Assembly (NCBI GenBank): GCA_026393985.1
Contig: JAPKZB010000080.1
Location: 135,584-199,583 of the forward strand
Length of the DNA: 64,000 nt
Direction of reading: 5' to 3'
Origin: Acidobacteriota bacterium
GTDB lineage: Bacteria > Acidobacteriota > Terriglobia > Bryobacterales > Bryobacteraceae
The stretch's first letter is position 1. Each line of letters begins with the position of its first letter. Under the pieces are notes generated by a model that searched no databases, had not been told where the DNA came from, and saw only the letters and a program-made list of their open reading frames with translations. The position numbers and the translations under genes are program-made. This document shows, piece after piece, positions 8,934 to 17,081 of this stretch.

Positions 8934-10862
8934 CTAACGGGATCCCGGTCCGCCTGCCAGGACCACGAAGCGCTCGCGAACGAACGCAAAGCGTTGGCTG
9001 GCCGGGTTGATGACGTTCAACTGCGCCGTGTACTCCCCGGGCGGCAGAGGAGCAAGGGGCACGGCGAACTCCATCGCGTTTTGGCTTTGTTTCGCCGGGG
9101 ACTCAAATACGCGCTGGCGGCCCCGGTACACCGCCAGCGTGGCTTGCGACGGGGCGTAGACTTCGGCAAAGACGCGCAGGGTCTGCCCGCGCCGGAACAC
9201 GTTCGTCACGGCCGGCAACAGCTTTTGCCCGTCGGCCACCAGCGGGTGGAGCTGCTGGAGCTTCCGCTCCCTGGCCGGGGCGGTAATCGGCGCGCGTTGG
9301 ACGGCCAGCACGAGACTGGACACCGGCGCGGCGGGACCGGCATCCAGGTTCGGGACGACGAGACGCGTCTCGAACGTCCCCATGGCGCCGCGGGTGTTCT
9401 CCCGGGCCAGCACCTTCACGCGGTACTCGCCCGGGGGCAGCGAGAGACCGGCGTCATAGAGCAAACTACGACCGCCGAGTTCGGCCTTCAGCTTGAGCGT
9501 ATCGCGAAGCGTGGAGACCGTCCGGCCCTGCCCGTCCTTCACACTTCCGATGAAGTCCAGCCCCGTATTCGGCGGCAGGTTCGAGCCGGGGATCTTGATG
9601 GCGAGCGAAACGAAGTAAGCCTTGGGCGTAGTCCGGAAGTAGAGCAGTTGCACGGCCAGCGGCAGGTCGGTCACGGGGTTGCCCAACTGCAGCGCCTCGG
9701 CCAACTGCTTTTCCCGCTCTTCGTCGTTCAACTTGGTCCAGACCTTTTCGGCGTAGTAGCCGGGCCGGTGAGCGAGCTTCATCTTCGGAGGGCCTTCGAC
9801 GCGGATCTTGCGGAAGCGGCCGTCTTTGGCGTCGTTGGTCGAGTAGTAGCCGAGGATATAGTAGCTGTCGAGCTCCTTTTGCGCCTGCCGGATCCCTAAC
9901 GATAGGTCGTTCGCGTCGAGCAGCGCCCGTCCGCCGGTGTCGTTGGCCAGCGAGAACAGGGTCTCCTGCGAGTCCAGATCCTTATCCCGGCGCTGCCGTT
10001 GGGTCTGCCCGGAGAAGACGCCGGCGCCGCGCGGCGAGGCGGCCGAGGCGTCGCCGGCCGGGGCGGAGGCCATGAGGCCCCGGGCGTCGATGGGATAGAA
10101 GCTCAACCCCGCGCGGACGGCGGCGTTGGTGGTGGCGGCCAGCTGCGATTGGTTCTCGACGCCGGTTTTTGAAACGCCGCTCGAGAAGTAGACCACGGCC
10201 TTCTTTTCCGGGATCGCGCGCAGCTGTTTGGCGAGGTCTTCGAGCGCGGCCAGCTTGCGGTCGGTATTGAAGATGGCGAACTCGGTTTCATCGAGGGAGA
10301 AGGAGTCGGGGTCGGCCGTATCGAGATCGGCGACGGGGAGGTCCAGGGTGTCGGTGGCGCCAAAGGACTGGATGGCGGCGAGCAGGGCGGCGCGGTCGGT
10401 AGTGAATTCGACGAGCTTCTTGAGGCGGGTCGAAAAGGTGTAGACGGCCACGAGGTCGACGGCGGTCATCTGCGTGGCCAGGAACTTGGCCGCGGCCTGC
10501 TGGCTGCGGACCTGCTCGGCGATGCCCAGCGAGGAGAAGTCGAAGAAGAGGACGAGCAGGCGGCGGTCTTTATAGACAGGCGCCGGGGGGGCGGCGGCCG
10601 GGGCGGAGAGCGGGGCCAGGGGCGGGATGGGCACCGGGGGCAGGGGCGTCGAATCGAGCTTCTGATACTCGAAGACGGCGATCTGCTGGGGTTTGCCGTC
10701 TTCGAAGATCCGGAAATCCTCCCGTTTGAGGTTCTCGCGGCCCTGGGCGGCGAGGTTGACGAGCACAAGGTTCGAGGAAGTGGAGAAGCTGGCCAGCCCG
10801 GGGTCGCGCGCGGGCGTCTGGGCCAGGAGGGCGGCGGCGGAGAGCAGAAGCAGGGGTCGCAT
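8934..10862 (-). CDS. Secreted VWFA-related Acidobacterial domain protein
   Basis: 642 residues. The signal peptide M-R-P-L-L-L-L-S-A-A-A-L-L-A-Q is followed by a short beta region with V-L-V-N-L-A-A-Q-G, typical of the Acidobacteria VWFA-related family (TIGR03436-like). The von Willebrand A domain begins L-L-V-L-F-F-D-F-S-S-L (about residues 105-115); the MIDAS DxSxS is changed to D-F-S-S, so metal binding is uncertain. A long beta-sandwich C-terminus follows. Function of the family is unknown, possibly surface adhesion or assembly. The start is 2 bp after the stop of the TonB-type barrel gene, so they form one operon. Confidence 0.85.
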   Translation of the reverse strand: MRPLLLLSAAALLAQTPARDPGLASFSTSSNLVLVNLAAQGRENLKREDFRIFEDGKPQQIAVFEYQKLDSTPLPPVPIPPLAPLSAPAAAPPAPVYKDRRLLVLFFDFSSLGIAEQVRSQQAAAKFLATQMTAVDLVAVYTFSTRLKKLVEFTTDRAALLAAIQSFGATDTLDLPVADLDTADPDSFSLDETEFAIFNTDRKLAALEDLAKQLRAIPEKKAVVYFSSGVSKTGVENQSQLAATTNAAVRAGLSFYPIDARGLMASAPAGDASAASPRGAGVFSGQTQRQRRDKDLDSQETLFSLANDTGGRALLDANDLSLGIRQAQKELDSYYILGYYSTNDAKDGRFRKIRVEGPPKMKLAHRPGYYAEKVWTKLNDEEREKQLAEALQLGNPVTDLPLAVQLLYFRTTPKAYFVSLAIKIPGSNLPPNTGLDFIGSVKDGQGRTVSTLRDTLKLKAELGGRSLLYDAGLSLPPGEYRVKVLARENTRGAMGTFETRLVVPNLDAGPAAPVSSLVLAVQRAPITAPARERKLQQLHPLVADGQKLLPAVTNVFRRGQTLRVFAEVYAPSQATLAVYRGRQRVFESPAKQSQNAMEFAVPLAPLPPGEYTAQLNVINPASQRFAFVRERFVVLAGGPGSR

Positions 10863-10864
10863 GG

Positions 10865-13800
10865 CTAGAAACGAAAACGGATCTGTACCCGCACGGTGCG
10901 CATGTCGCCGACGGCGAGCGGCACGCCATAGTTGGACGCGTTGACGGTGGTGGCGAGGTTGGTGATCACCGGGTGGTTGGTCAGGTTGTTCGATTCCGCG
11001 CGCAGTTCGAGGCGGCGCCGTTCATTGAGGCGGAACGAGCGGCCAAGGCCGGCGTTGAGGGAAAACAGACCCGGCCCGGGAATCACGTTCCGCGCCGAGT
11101 TCCCGTAGCGACCGGGGGGCGGCAGGGTGAAGGCGGCCAGGTTGAAGAAGCCATCGCCGGCCGCGACGGGCAGGCCGGTGGCTTCGGCGCGGCCGGCGCC
11201 GAGGACCCCGGTGCCGGCGGTGTCGGACTGGTTGCCGAGGACGCGGGCGGTGAGCGGCGTGCCGGTTCGCAGCTGCAGGCTGCCGGTGAGGGACCAGTTG
11301 TTCCACCACTTGCTGCGCCGTTGGGGGGCGAAGACGAAGCTGCCGTTGAAGTTGTGGCGGATGTCAAAGCTCGACAAACCGCGCTCGTTGGCCAGGTTCT
11401 GGTCATCCTGAGCAACCGTGCCGCCTCCGCCGCCACCAATCGAGCTGGCGTTATCGATGGACTTGCCCCAGGTGTATAGCGCCGAGCCGGACAGGCCGCG
11501 GGTGAATCGCCGCGTTAGCCGCAGCTGCGCGGAATGGAGGATGGAGTTGGCCTCGGCCGTGTCGAGCGTGAAGCCGACGGCGTTGCCGATGCGGCGCCGG
11601 GCTTCGGAGTCTAATTGGGAACCCGGGTTGGCGCGGTTGGGGGCGCGCTGCATGTCGAGCCGAGTGCCTTTGGTGGCCAGATAGCCGACTTCGAGCACGT
11701 AGGAGCGGAACAGATCGCGCTGCACGGACAGCGACCAGGTCTGGGCGTAGCCGATGCGATAGGACCGATCGACGGCGAAGGTGTTCGTGATGTTCTGCGC
11801 CGGGGTCTGGGCAAAGCCGTTAGCGAGGGTCAGCCGCCGCATGGCGGTGGATTGCACAGTGCCGGTTTGAGCAAAGGGCGGCTGAGAGGCGAGGCGCGTG
11901 GCGAAGTTCTGGTAAACGCTGCCGTTATAGTACCAGCCATAGCCGGCCCGGATGGAGAGCCGTCCGTGGTTGGCCGGCTTCCAGGCCAACCCCAGCCGGG
12001 GGCCGAAGTTGTTCCCATCGCGGTCGACGAGGGCGCGGGAGAAGCGGCCGCTGTAGGGTCCGGGCTGGCCGGGGGTGACGGGGGCGACGGCGGTTAAGCC
12101 GGGCGCGAGGTCGAGATTGGCCAGACGATCGTATCGTTCCGAGAGCGGGGCGAAGAGTTCGTAGCGCAGGCCGAAATTCAGGCTCAGGTTAGGCCGGGCT
12201 TTCCACTCGTCCTGCACGAAGGCGGCGTAGCTGGAGCCGCGGAAGTAGTTCGACGGCGAACCGAAGCGCAGGGAGGTCGACTGCGGGAACCCGAGCAGGA
12301 AGTCGGCCAAGTCGTAGCCGGTGGCGGCGGCGGGTTGGCCGGCGTCTAGGCGGCTGGTGGCGAGGCCGGAGAAGGTAAAGGTGCCGCGGGCGTTGGTATC
12401 GGTGCGCTGGTTGTTGCGCTGGCGGGTGAAGTCGAAGCCGGTGACGAGAGAGTGGTTGCCGCGGACCCAGGTGAGCCCCCAGTTCAGGTTGTTCGACAGG
12501 TCACGCCGGAACAAAGGGACGCCGTCGGCGAGGCGGCCGAAGTTGGTGAAGTTGAGCGTGGGGGGGCCCCAGTTTATGGGGTCGCGGGCGGCGCCGCGGA
12601 TGCCGAGTTCGCCGGCGACGTCGCGGGTGAAGGCAAAGTAGGGGGTGTTTTCGGTGAGGTTGCGGGTGAGCCGGTAGCGGAGGGATTGGATGAGGCGGGG
12701 GGTGAGGTTGCGATTCCAGGTCAGGTCGGCGTTGTAGCCGTGGCCGCGGGTCTCATCGAGGAAGCCGTATAGCTGGGCGCTTTGGCCATCGCGCTGCTGC
12801 CAGCCGAGCTGAAAGGAGAGGCGATCCTTGCGGCTGAGGGCCTGATTCAGCCGTCCGCTGAGTTGGCGTGCGTTCTGCGCGACGCCGGTGAGGAACTGGT
12901 AGTTTTGAACGGCGGCGGCGGTGTTGGCAGGTGGAATCAGGAGCAGGAGGCCGCGCGCGGCCGGGTCGAAGCGCGAGGCGGGAATCCGGTTACCGGCAAA
13001 GGGCAGACCGGCGAGGGGGTCATAGAGGGTGACCGGCAGGTTGGTGCGCGAAGCCGAAAAATCGCCGCCGCGTTCGCTGTCCGTGGGCACGGTGGCGACG
13101 CCGTTGAAGGGGTTGCGGCCGAGGGTCATGTTGTAGCTGAGCGAAAAGAAGGTGGTGTCGCCGAGGATCAGTTTCGGGATCTTGAGGGGGCCGCCGAGCA
13201 CGCCGTTAAGGCGGTACTGGGATTGGTCGGGCCGGGGGTATTCGCGCCCGGTGAGCGAGTAGGGACGGGCGTTCCAGTCGGCGTGCCGTCCTTCGAAGGA
13301 GAGGGCGCCGCGCACGCCTTGATTGTTGCGCCGGCGCCGGTTGCCGACGGTGGCGTTGCGCATCTGTTCGAGGCGCTGCTGGATGGCGGCGCCTCTGCCC
13401 GGGCCGCCGCCAAATCGGCCGCCGCGCCCGCCGCCAAACCCGCCACCGCGGCCACCGCCGGGACCGCGGTCGAAGCCGCCAAAGCCCCCGGGGCCCTCCG
13501 GGCTGCCCGCACGGAGACCGGGCCCGTCCATTGGCATGCCCGGCGCCAAGCCGGCCTCGGGCGGCCCCTCGGCCCGGGTGGCCGCCAAGCCACGCGACAG
13601 GCTGCCGTTGAGCAGAAACGCTTCGTTGCTATCGGCCGGGTCCGGCGGCGGGGGCGCTTCGGCCGAGGGCAACTCCGGCAGCGTGAACCCGGTGGCCGGC
13701 CCCGGGCCCTGCGCCTGGGTTCGCAGCTGGAGTGACCATTGGGCCGGCGAGCTTTCTGGTACTTTGCGAACCTGCGTGGCGGTGGCGAACCCGAAGATCT

Positions 13801-13993
13801 GGACTGTCAGGGTCCATTCACCCGGCGTCAGCGGCAGGTCGTAGCGGCCCAGTTCATCGGTGGTGGTCTCAAGGCGCGTCTGGCCCCGGTTGGCCGTCAC
13901 CACCGCACCCGGTACGGGCCGGCCGCTCGCCCGCACCGCCCCGGTCGACTGGGCGAAGGCCGCCGGACAGCACAGGAGAACCATCCAGAGCAT
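10865..13993 (-). CDS. TonB-dependent receptor-like outer-membrane barrel with carboxypeptidase-regulatory domain
   Basis: 1042 residues from ATG 13993. That start gives a signal peptide M-L-W-M-V-L-L-C-C-P-A-A-F-A-Q; upstream in-frame starts lack one. Residues about 17-85 form a carboxypeptidase-regulatory/CNA-B-like beta-sandwich (G-R-P-V-P-G-A-V-V-T-A-N). Then comes a Pro/Ala linker and a Gly/Arg-rich block of G-G-R-G-G-G-F-G-G-G type (about residues 160-205), where a plug domain would normally sit. The remaining 800 residues are barrel-like and end V-Q-I-R-F-R-F, a terminal Phe typical of BAM substrates. Oar-like receptors of this kind are abundant in Acidobacteria; the ligand is unknown. 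Confidence 0.85.
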   Translation of the reverse strand: MLWMVLLCCPAAFAQSTGAVRASGRPVPGAVVTANRGQTRLETTTDELGRYDLPLTPGEWTLTVQIFGFATATQVRKVPESSPAQWSLQLRTQAQGPGPATGFTLPELPSAEAPPPPDPADSNEAFLLNGSLSRGLAATRAEGPPEAGLAPGMPMDGPGLRAGSPEGPGGFGGFDRGPGGGRGGGFGGGRGGRFGGGPGRGAAIQQRLEQMRNATVGNRRRRNNQGVRGALSFEGRHADWNARPYSLTGREYPRPDQSQYRLNGVLGGPLKIPKLILGDTTFFSLSYNMTLGRNPFNGVATVPTDSERGGDFSASRTNLPVTLYDPLAGLPFAGNRIPASRFDPAARGLLLLIPPANTAAAVQNYQFLTGVAQNARQLSGRLNQALSRKDRLSFQLGWQQRDGQSAQLYGFLDETRGHGYNADLTWNRNLTPRLIQSLRYRLTRNLTENTPYFAFTRDVAGELGIRGAARDPINWGPPTLNFTNFGRLADGVPLFRRDLSNNLNWGLTWVRGNHSLVTGFDFTRQRNNQRTDTNARGTFTFSGLATSRLDAGQPAAATGYDLADFLLGFPQSTSLRFGSPSNYFRGSSYAAFVQDEWKARPNLSLNFGLRYELFAPLSERYDRLANLDLAPGLTAVAPVTPGQPGPYSGRFSRALVDRDGNNFGPRLGLAWKPANHGRLSIRAGYGWYYNGSVYQNFATRLASQPPFAQTGTVQSTAMRRLTLANGFAQTPAQNITNTFAVDRSYRIGYAQTWSLSVQRDLFRSYVLEVGYLATKGTRLDMQRAPNRANPGSQLDSEARRRIGNAVGFTLDTAEANSILHSAQLRLTRRFTRGLSGSALYTWGKSIDNASSIGGGGGGTVAQDDQNLANERGLSSFDIRHNFNGSFVFAPQRRSKWWNNWSLTGSLQLRTGTPLTARVLGNQSDTAGTGVLGAGRAEATGLPVAAGDGFFNLAAFTLPPPGRYGNSARNVIPGPGLFSLNAGLGRSFRLNERRRLELRAESNNLTNHPVITNLATTVNASNYGVPLAVGDMRTVRVQIRFRF

Positions 13994-14009
13994 TCGCACG
14001 GCGGTTGAC

Positions 14010-14411
14010 TTAAGACCCGGCCTTTTTGAGGAGCAACTCTGTGGCCCGCGGAGCACCTTCGCGCTGCATCTTCAAGCGCAGCTGTTCGCCGTCGAAATTA
14101 CCGGTGTAGAACAGGGAGAGCGGGCTGCCGTTGAATTGGAGGGTGACCTTGAAGGAGAGACCCTGGGCGTGCAATTTGCCTTCCGCGATTGCGATGCTGT
14201 CGCCAGCGGGGCCCAGCATCTTGCCGGTCAGCCGGTCGCCTTTGGCTTCGAATTGGAAGCGCACCTCCCGCTGGTTGCCGTCCCGGCCCGGTATGGTGCC
14301 TTGCCATTTGCCGGAGAGGTCGGCCCCGACGGCCGACAGCGCGGCGAGCAGAGCCAACGCGCACAGGCGCCGGGCTGGGCGAGGTCTCTGGTTCAAATCG
14401 TCGCAGGGCAT
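14010..14411 (-). CDS. Small secreted beta-rich protein
   Basis: 133 residues from ATG 14411, preceded by GAGGA. The earlier in-frame starts would run through the BMC promoter and have no signal peptide. The N-terminus (R-R-L-C-A-L-A-L-L-A-A-L-S-A-V-G-A) is a signal sequence. The mature part opens D-L-S-G-K-W-Q-G-T-I and alternates short beta strands, a lipocalin-like pattern common in exported acidobacterial proteins and in domains attached to glycoside hydrolases. No enzyme motif is visible. It lies 16 bp upstream of the TonB-type barrel gene and is probably the first gene of that operon. Confidence 0.65.
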   Translation of the reverse strand: MPCDDLNQRPRPARRLCALALLAALSAVGADLSGKWQGTIPGRDGNQREVRFQFEAKGDRLTGKMLGPAGDSIAIAEGKLHAQGLSFKVTLQFNGSPLSLFYTGNFDGEQLRLKMQREGAPRATELLLKKAGS

Positions 14412-14507
14412 GGGGAGGCATCCTCGCGAGTAAACCCGGTCCGATCGGGAATGTTGCGGTGGCCAGGGAACTCTCCGGTTTAATGTGGTACTCTCGCTGA
14501 AGACCCT

Positions 14508-14786
14508 ATGGAAGCACTTGGCATGGTGGAGACAAAAGGCCTCGTCGGCGCGATTGAAGCGGCGGATGCAATGGTGAAGACGGCCAACGTGACGTTGACT
14601 GGAAAAGAGTACATCGGCGCGGGCTATGTGACGGTTACCGTGCGCGGTGACGTGGGCGCGGTGAAGGCGGCCACGGATGCGGGCGCGGCTGCGGCGCGGC
14701 GTGTGGGGGAACTGGTGGCGGTACACGTTATTCCTAACCCGCACGAGGAAGTGGAAAAGATCCTTCCCGGCGCGATGAAGAAGTAG
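14508..14786 (+). CDS. BMC-H microcompartment shell protein
   Basis: 92 residues, one BMC domain of PduA/EutM type: [12 protein letters not shown] at the start, [15 protein letters not shown] in the middle, and [10 protein letters not shown] near the end. The hexamer pore loop reads Y-I-G-A-G (residues 35-39) instead of the usual K-I-G-S-G, so the pore would be lined by Ala rather than Ser. It is the first gene of the plus-strand half of the BMC locus, 23 bp before the aldehyde dehydrogenase gene. Confidence 0.95.
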   Translation: MEALGMVETKGLVGAIEAADAMVKTANVTLTGKEYIGAGYVTVTVRGDVGAVKAATDAGAAAARRVGELVAVHVIPNPHEEVEKILPGAMKK

Positions 14787-14809
14787 GCCCCGGCTAGGAA
14801 CAGGCAGCG

Positions 14810-16579
14810 ATGCTGCACGATCCCGACCTGCTTACAATTCAAGAGGTCCGCACGAAGGTCGAGAAGGCCTGGGCGGCTTGGGAGAAGTACCGCTCTTTTA
14901 GCCAGGAACAGGTCGACGCGATTCTGGAGCGCATGGCGGAAGCCGCGCGCGGCAACGCGGCCAAACTGGGGGCGATGGCCGTCGAGGAGACCGGCTATGG
15001 CAACGCCGGCGACAAGCTGGCCAAGAACCTGCTCGCGGCCGAACTGCTGCCGCAACGGCTGCGCGGCATGAAGACCATCGGTGTACTGCGCGAACTGCCC
15101 GAGGAGCGCGTGACCGAGATCGCCGCGCCGCTCGGGGTGGTGGCCGCGGTGCTGCCGACGACCAACCCTACATCGACGGCGATCTATAAGAGCCTGATCG
15201 CCCTGAAGGCCGGCAACGCGATCGTCATCAGCCCCCATCCGCGGGCCAAGGGCTGCACGTGCGCCACCGTGGAGATCCTCTACCGCGCGGCCATCTCGGC
15301 CGGAGCGCCCGAGGGCCTGCTGCAGTGTCTGACGCAGCCGACGCTCGAGGCGACGAACACGCTGATGCGGCATCCGAAAACGGCTGTGATCCTCGCCACC
15401 GGGGGCGGCGCAATGGTGAAGGCGGCCTATGCAAGCGGCAAGCCGGCCTATGGCGTTGGGCCCGGTAATGTCCCCGTGCTTATCGACACTTCGGCAGATA
15501 TCGATGCGGCGGTCGGCAAACTGCTCTCCGGCAAATCGTTTGACCATGGCACACTCTGTTCGAGCGAGCAGACGCTGATCGCTGAAACCAGCCGCCGGGA
15601 GGCGGTGCTACGGGCCCTGCAGGCGCAGGGCGCCCACCTCTGCGCGCCAGAGCAGACCCGGGCCCTTGAAAAGGTGCTGTTCAGCCGCGGCACGGCCGTC
15701 AACCCGGAGTTGGTGGGCCACTCGGCCACGGCGATTGCGCAGGCGGCGGGGTTTGCGGTTGCCGCTGGCGTCCGCGTGCTCGCTTGCGAGATTGGCGGCA
15801 TCGGCAAGGAGTATCCGCTGTCGGCCGAGAAGCTCTCGCCGGTCCTGGCACTGCGCTTTGTCGCGGGCTGGCCGGAGGCGCTGGACGCCTGCGAGGCGGT
15901 GCTGCGGTTTCACGGATTGGGCCATACCTGTGGGATCTACACGCAGGACGAGGCCCGCGCCCTCGAGTACGGCCTGCGCATGCCGGCGCACCGGATTCTG
16001 GTCAATTCGCCGACCCCGCAGGGCTCGGTCGGCATTACGACCAATCTGTTCCCCGCCATGACGCTAGGCTGCGGAGCCGTGGCCGGCAACTCGACCGGCG
16101 ACAACGTCACCCCGCTGCACCTGCTGAACATTAAACGGGTCGCCTGGGCGGTGAGGGAGCCGCACGAGGCCTTGCCCGCTCTGGGCAAGCCTGCCGCTGC
16201 CGCCGCGACAAGGGCTAGCGCGGGAGCCGTGGAGCGCTCCCGGGTCATCGCCGCCGTGGAAAAGGTCCTCGGCCAGCGGGGGGTGTCGACCGCGCCCAGC
16301 TCGACAGCCGATATCGTCGACCGCTTTCTCGCCCGCCGCGGAACTCCCGCGCCGGCGGCGGCGTTGGCGGCAGCCGCCGAACCCGCCTTACCCACGGCCC
16401 CGGCGCCGAAGCCAACGATTGTCGATTTTGTCTGCGAGAACGATGTACGCGAAGCGATCCGCCATGGGCGTAAGATCCACATCTGTCCGAAAAGCATCGT
16501 CACCCCCGCCGCGCGCGACCTGGCCGGCCAACAGCGCGAGGAAGTGCTGATTCTGAACCGCAGTGATAAGGGAAAATAA
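14810..16579 (+). CDS. BMC-associated CoA-acylating aldehyde dehydrogenase (EutE/PduP type) with C-terminal extension
   Basis: 589 residues; typical family length is about 460-500. The core (1-455) has V-L-P-T-T-N-P-T-S-T-A, the Rossmann A-T-G-G-G and catalytic Cys250 in D-H-G-T-L-C-S-S-E-Q, the CoA-acylating EutE/PduP pattern. It oxidises the aldehyde made by the aldolase to acyl-CoA inside the compartment. Residues 474-492 (V-E-R-S-R-V-I-A-A-V-E-K-V-L-G) look like an amphipathic encapsulation peptide. After a Pro/Ala linker, residues 538-585 form a separate module with I-C-P-K-S-I-V-T-P-A-A-R-D-L, resembling the T-P-S-A-R segment near the N-terminus of EutT. Confidence 0.9.
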   Translation: MLHDPDLLTIQEVRTKVEKAWAAWEKYRSFSQEQVDAILERMAEAARGNAAKLGAMAVEETGYGNAGDKLAKNLLAAELLPQRLRGMKTIGVLRELPEERVTEIAAPLGVVAAVLPTTNPTSTAIYKSLIALKAGNAIVISPHPRAKGCTCATVEILYRAAISAGAPEGLLQCLTQPTLEATNTLMRHPKTAVILATGGGAMVKAAYASGKPAYGVGPGNVPVLIDTSADIDAAVGKLLSGKSFDHGTLCSSEQTLIAETSRREAVLRALQAQGAHLCAPEQTRALEKVLFSRGTAVNPELVGHSATAIAQAAGFAVAAGVRVLACEIGGIGKEYPLSAEKLSPVLALRFVAGWPEALDACEAVLRFHGLGHTCGIYTQDEARALEYGLRMPAHRILVNSPTPQGSVGITTNLFPAMTLGCGAVAGNSTGDNVTPLHLLNIKRVAWAVREPHEALPALGKPAAAAATRASAGAVERSRVIAAVEKVLGQRGVSTAPSSTADIVDRFLARRGTPAPAAALAAAAEPALPTAPAPKPTIVDFVCENDVREAIRHGRKIHICPKSIVTPAARDLAGQQREEVLILNRSDKGK

Positions 16580-16583
16580 AACC

Positions 16584-17081
16584 ATGCATCCTGATCTCGA
16601 TACCCTCAAGAACGAACTCCCGCCCTATCTCGAGTCGCGAGGGATGATCGTCTTCCACGGCGAGTCGCGATTGAGCGACAACGGCGGCGTGGTGATGTGG
16701 GATGTCGAACGGCGGCCCGATTTCCGGGAGTTCATTGAATGCTCGCAGCGGCTGGGGGTCAAGCTGGTTGTGCTCCACGCCCGCGAGTTCGAGCAGCAGA
16801 GCATCGACGATGTCAGCGAAGAGCTGGCCGAAAGTGAAATGCCGCAGCCCGAACGCCGGGAGATGGAACGGCGATTGAAAAAGCTGGCGCCCTACACCGG
16901 GTTCACCTCGCAAATCGAGATCAGCTTCGACTATGAGGACAAAGTCTACATGTACGAAGTCCGCAGCGAGTTCATGAATGAGCTGCTGTCGATCATGAAC
17001 GATATCGACCTGTGGCTTCCGCCCGGCGACGAGAGCGACGACGACGACCCGATGGGCGGCGGCTTCTTCTCACGCAATTGA
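16584..17081 (+). CDS. Conserved-looking hypothetical protein, acidic tail (165 aa)
   Basis: 165 residues from ATG 16584, with AAGGGAAA 8-15 bases ahead; an upstream GTG at 16563 lies inside the end of the dehydrogenase gene. No family recognised. It has an alpha/beta pattern (G-M-I-V-F-H-G-E-S-R, then V-M-W-D-V-E), a charged helical centre (E-R-R-E-M-E-R-R-L-K-K-L) and an acidic C-terminus (D-E-S-D-D-D-D-P) ending G-G-G-F-F-S-R-N. No signal or membrane segment, so cytosolic. It sits 4 bp after the aldehyde dehydrogenase and overlaps recJ (TGATG), so it may belong to either function. Confidence 0.7.
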   Translation: MHPDLDTLKNELPPYLESRGMIVFHGESRLSDNGGVVMWDVERRPDFREFIECSQRLGVKLVVLHAREFEQQSIDDVSEELAESEMPQPERREMERRLKKLAPYTGFTSQIEISFDYEDKVYMYEVRSEFMNELLSIMNDIDLWLPPGDESDDDDPMGGGFFSRN

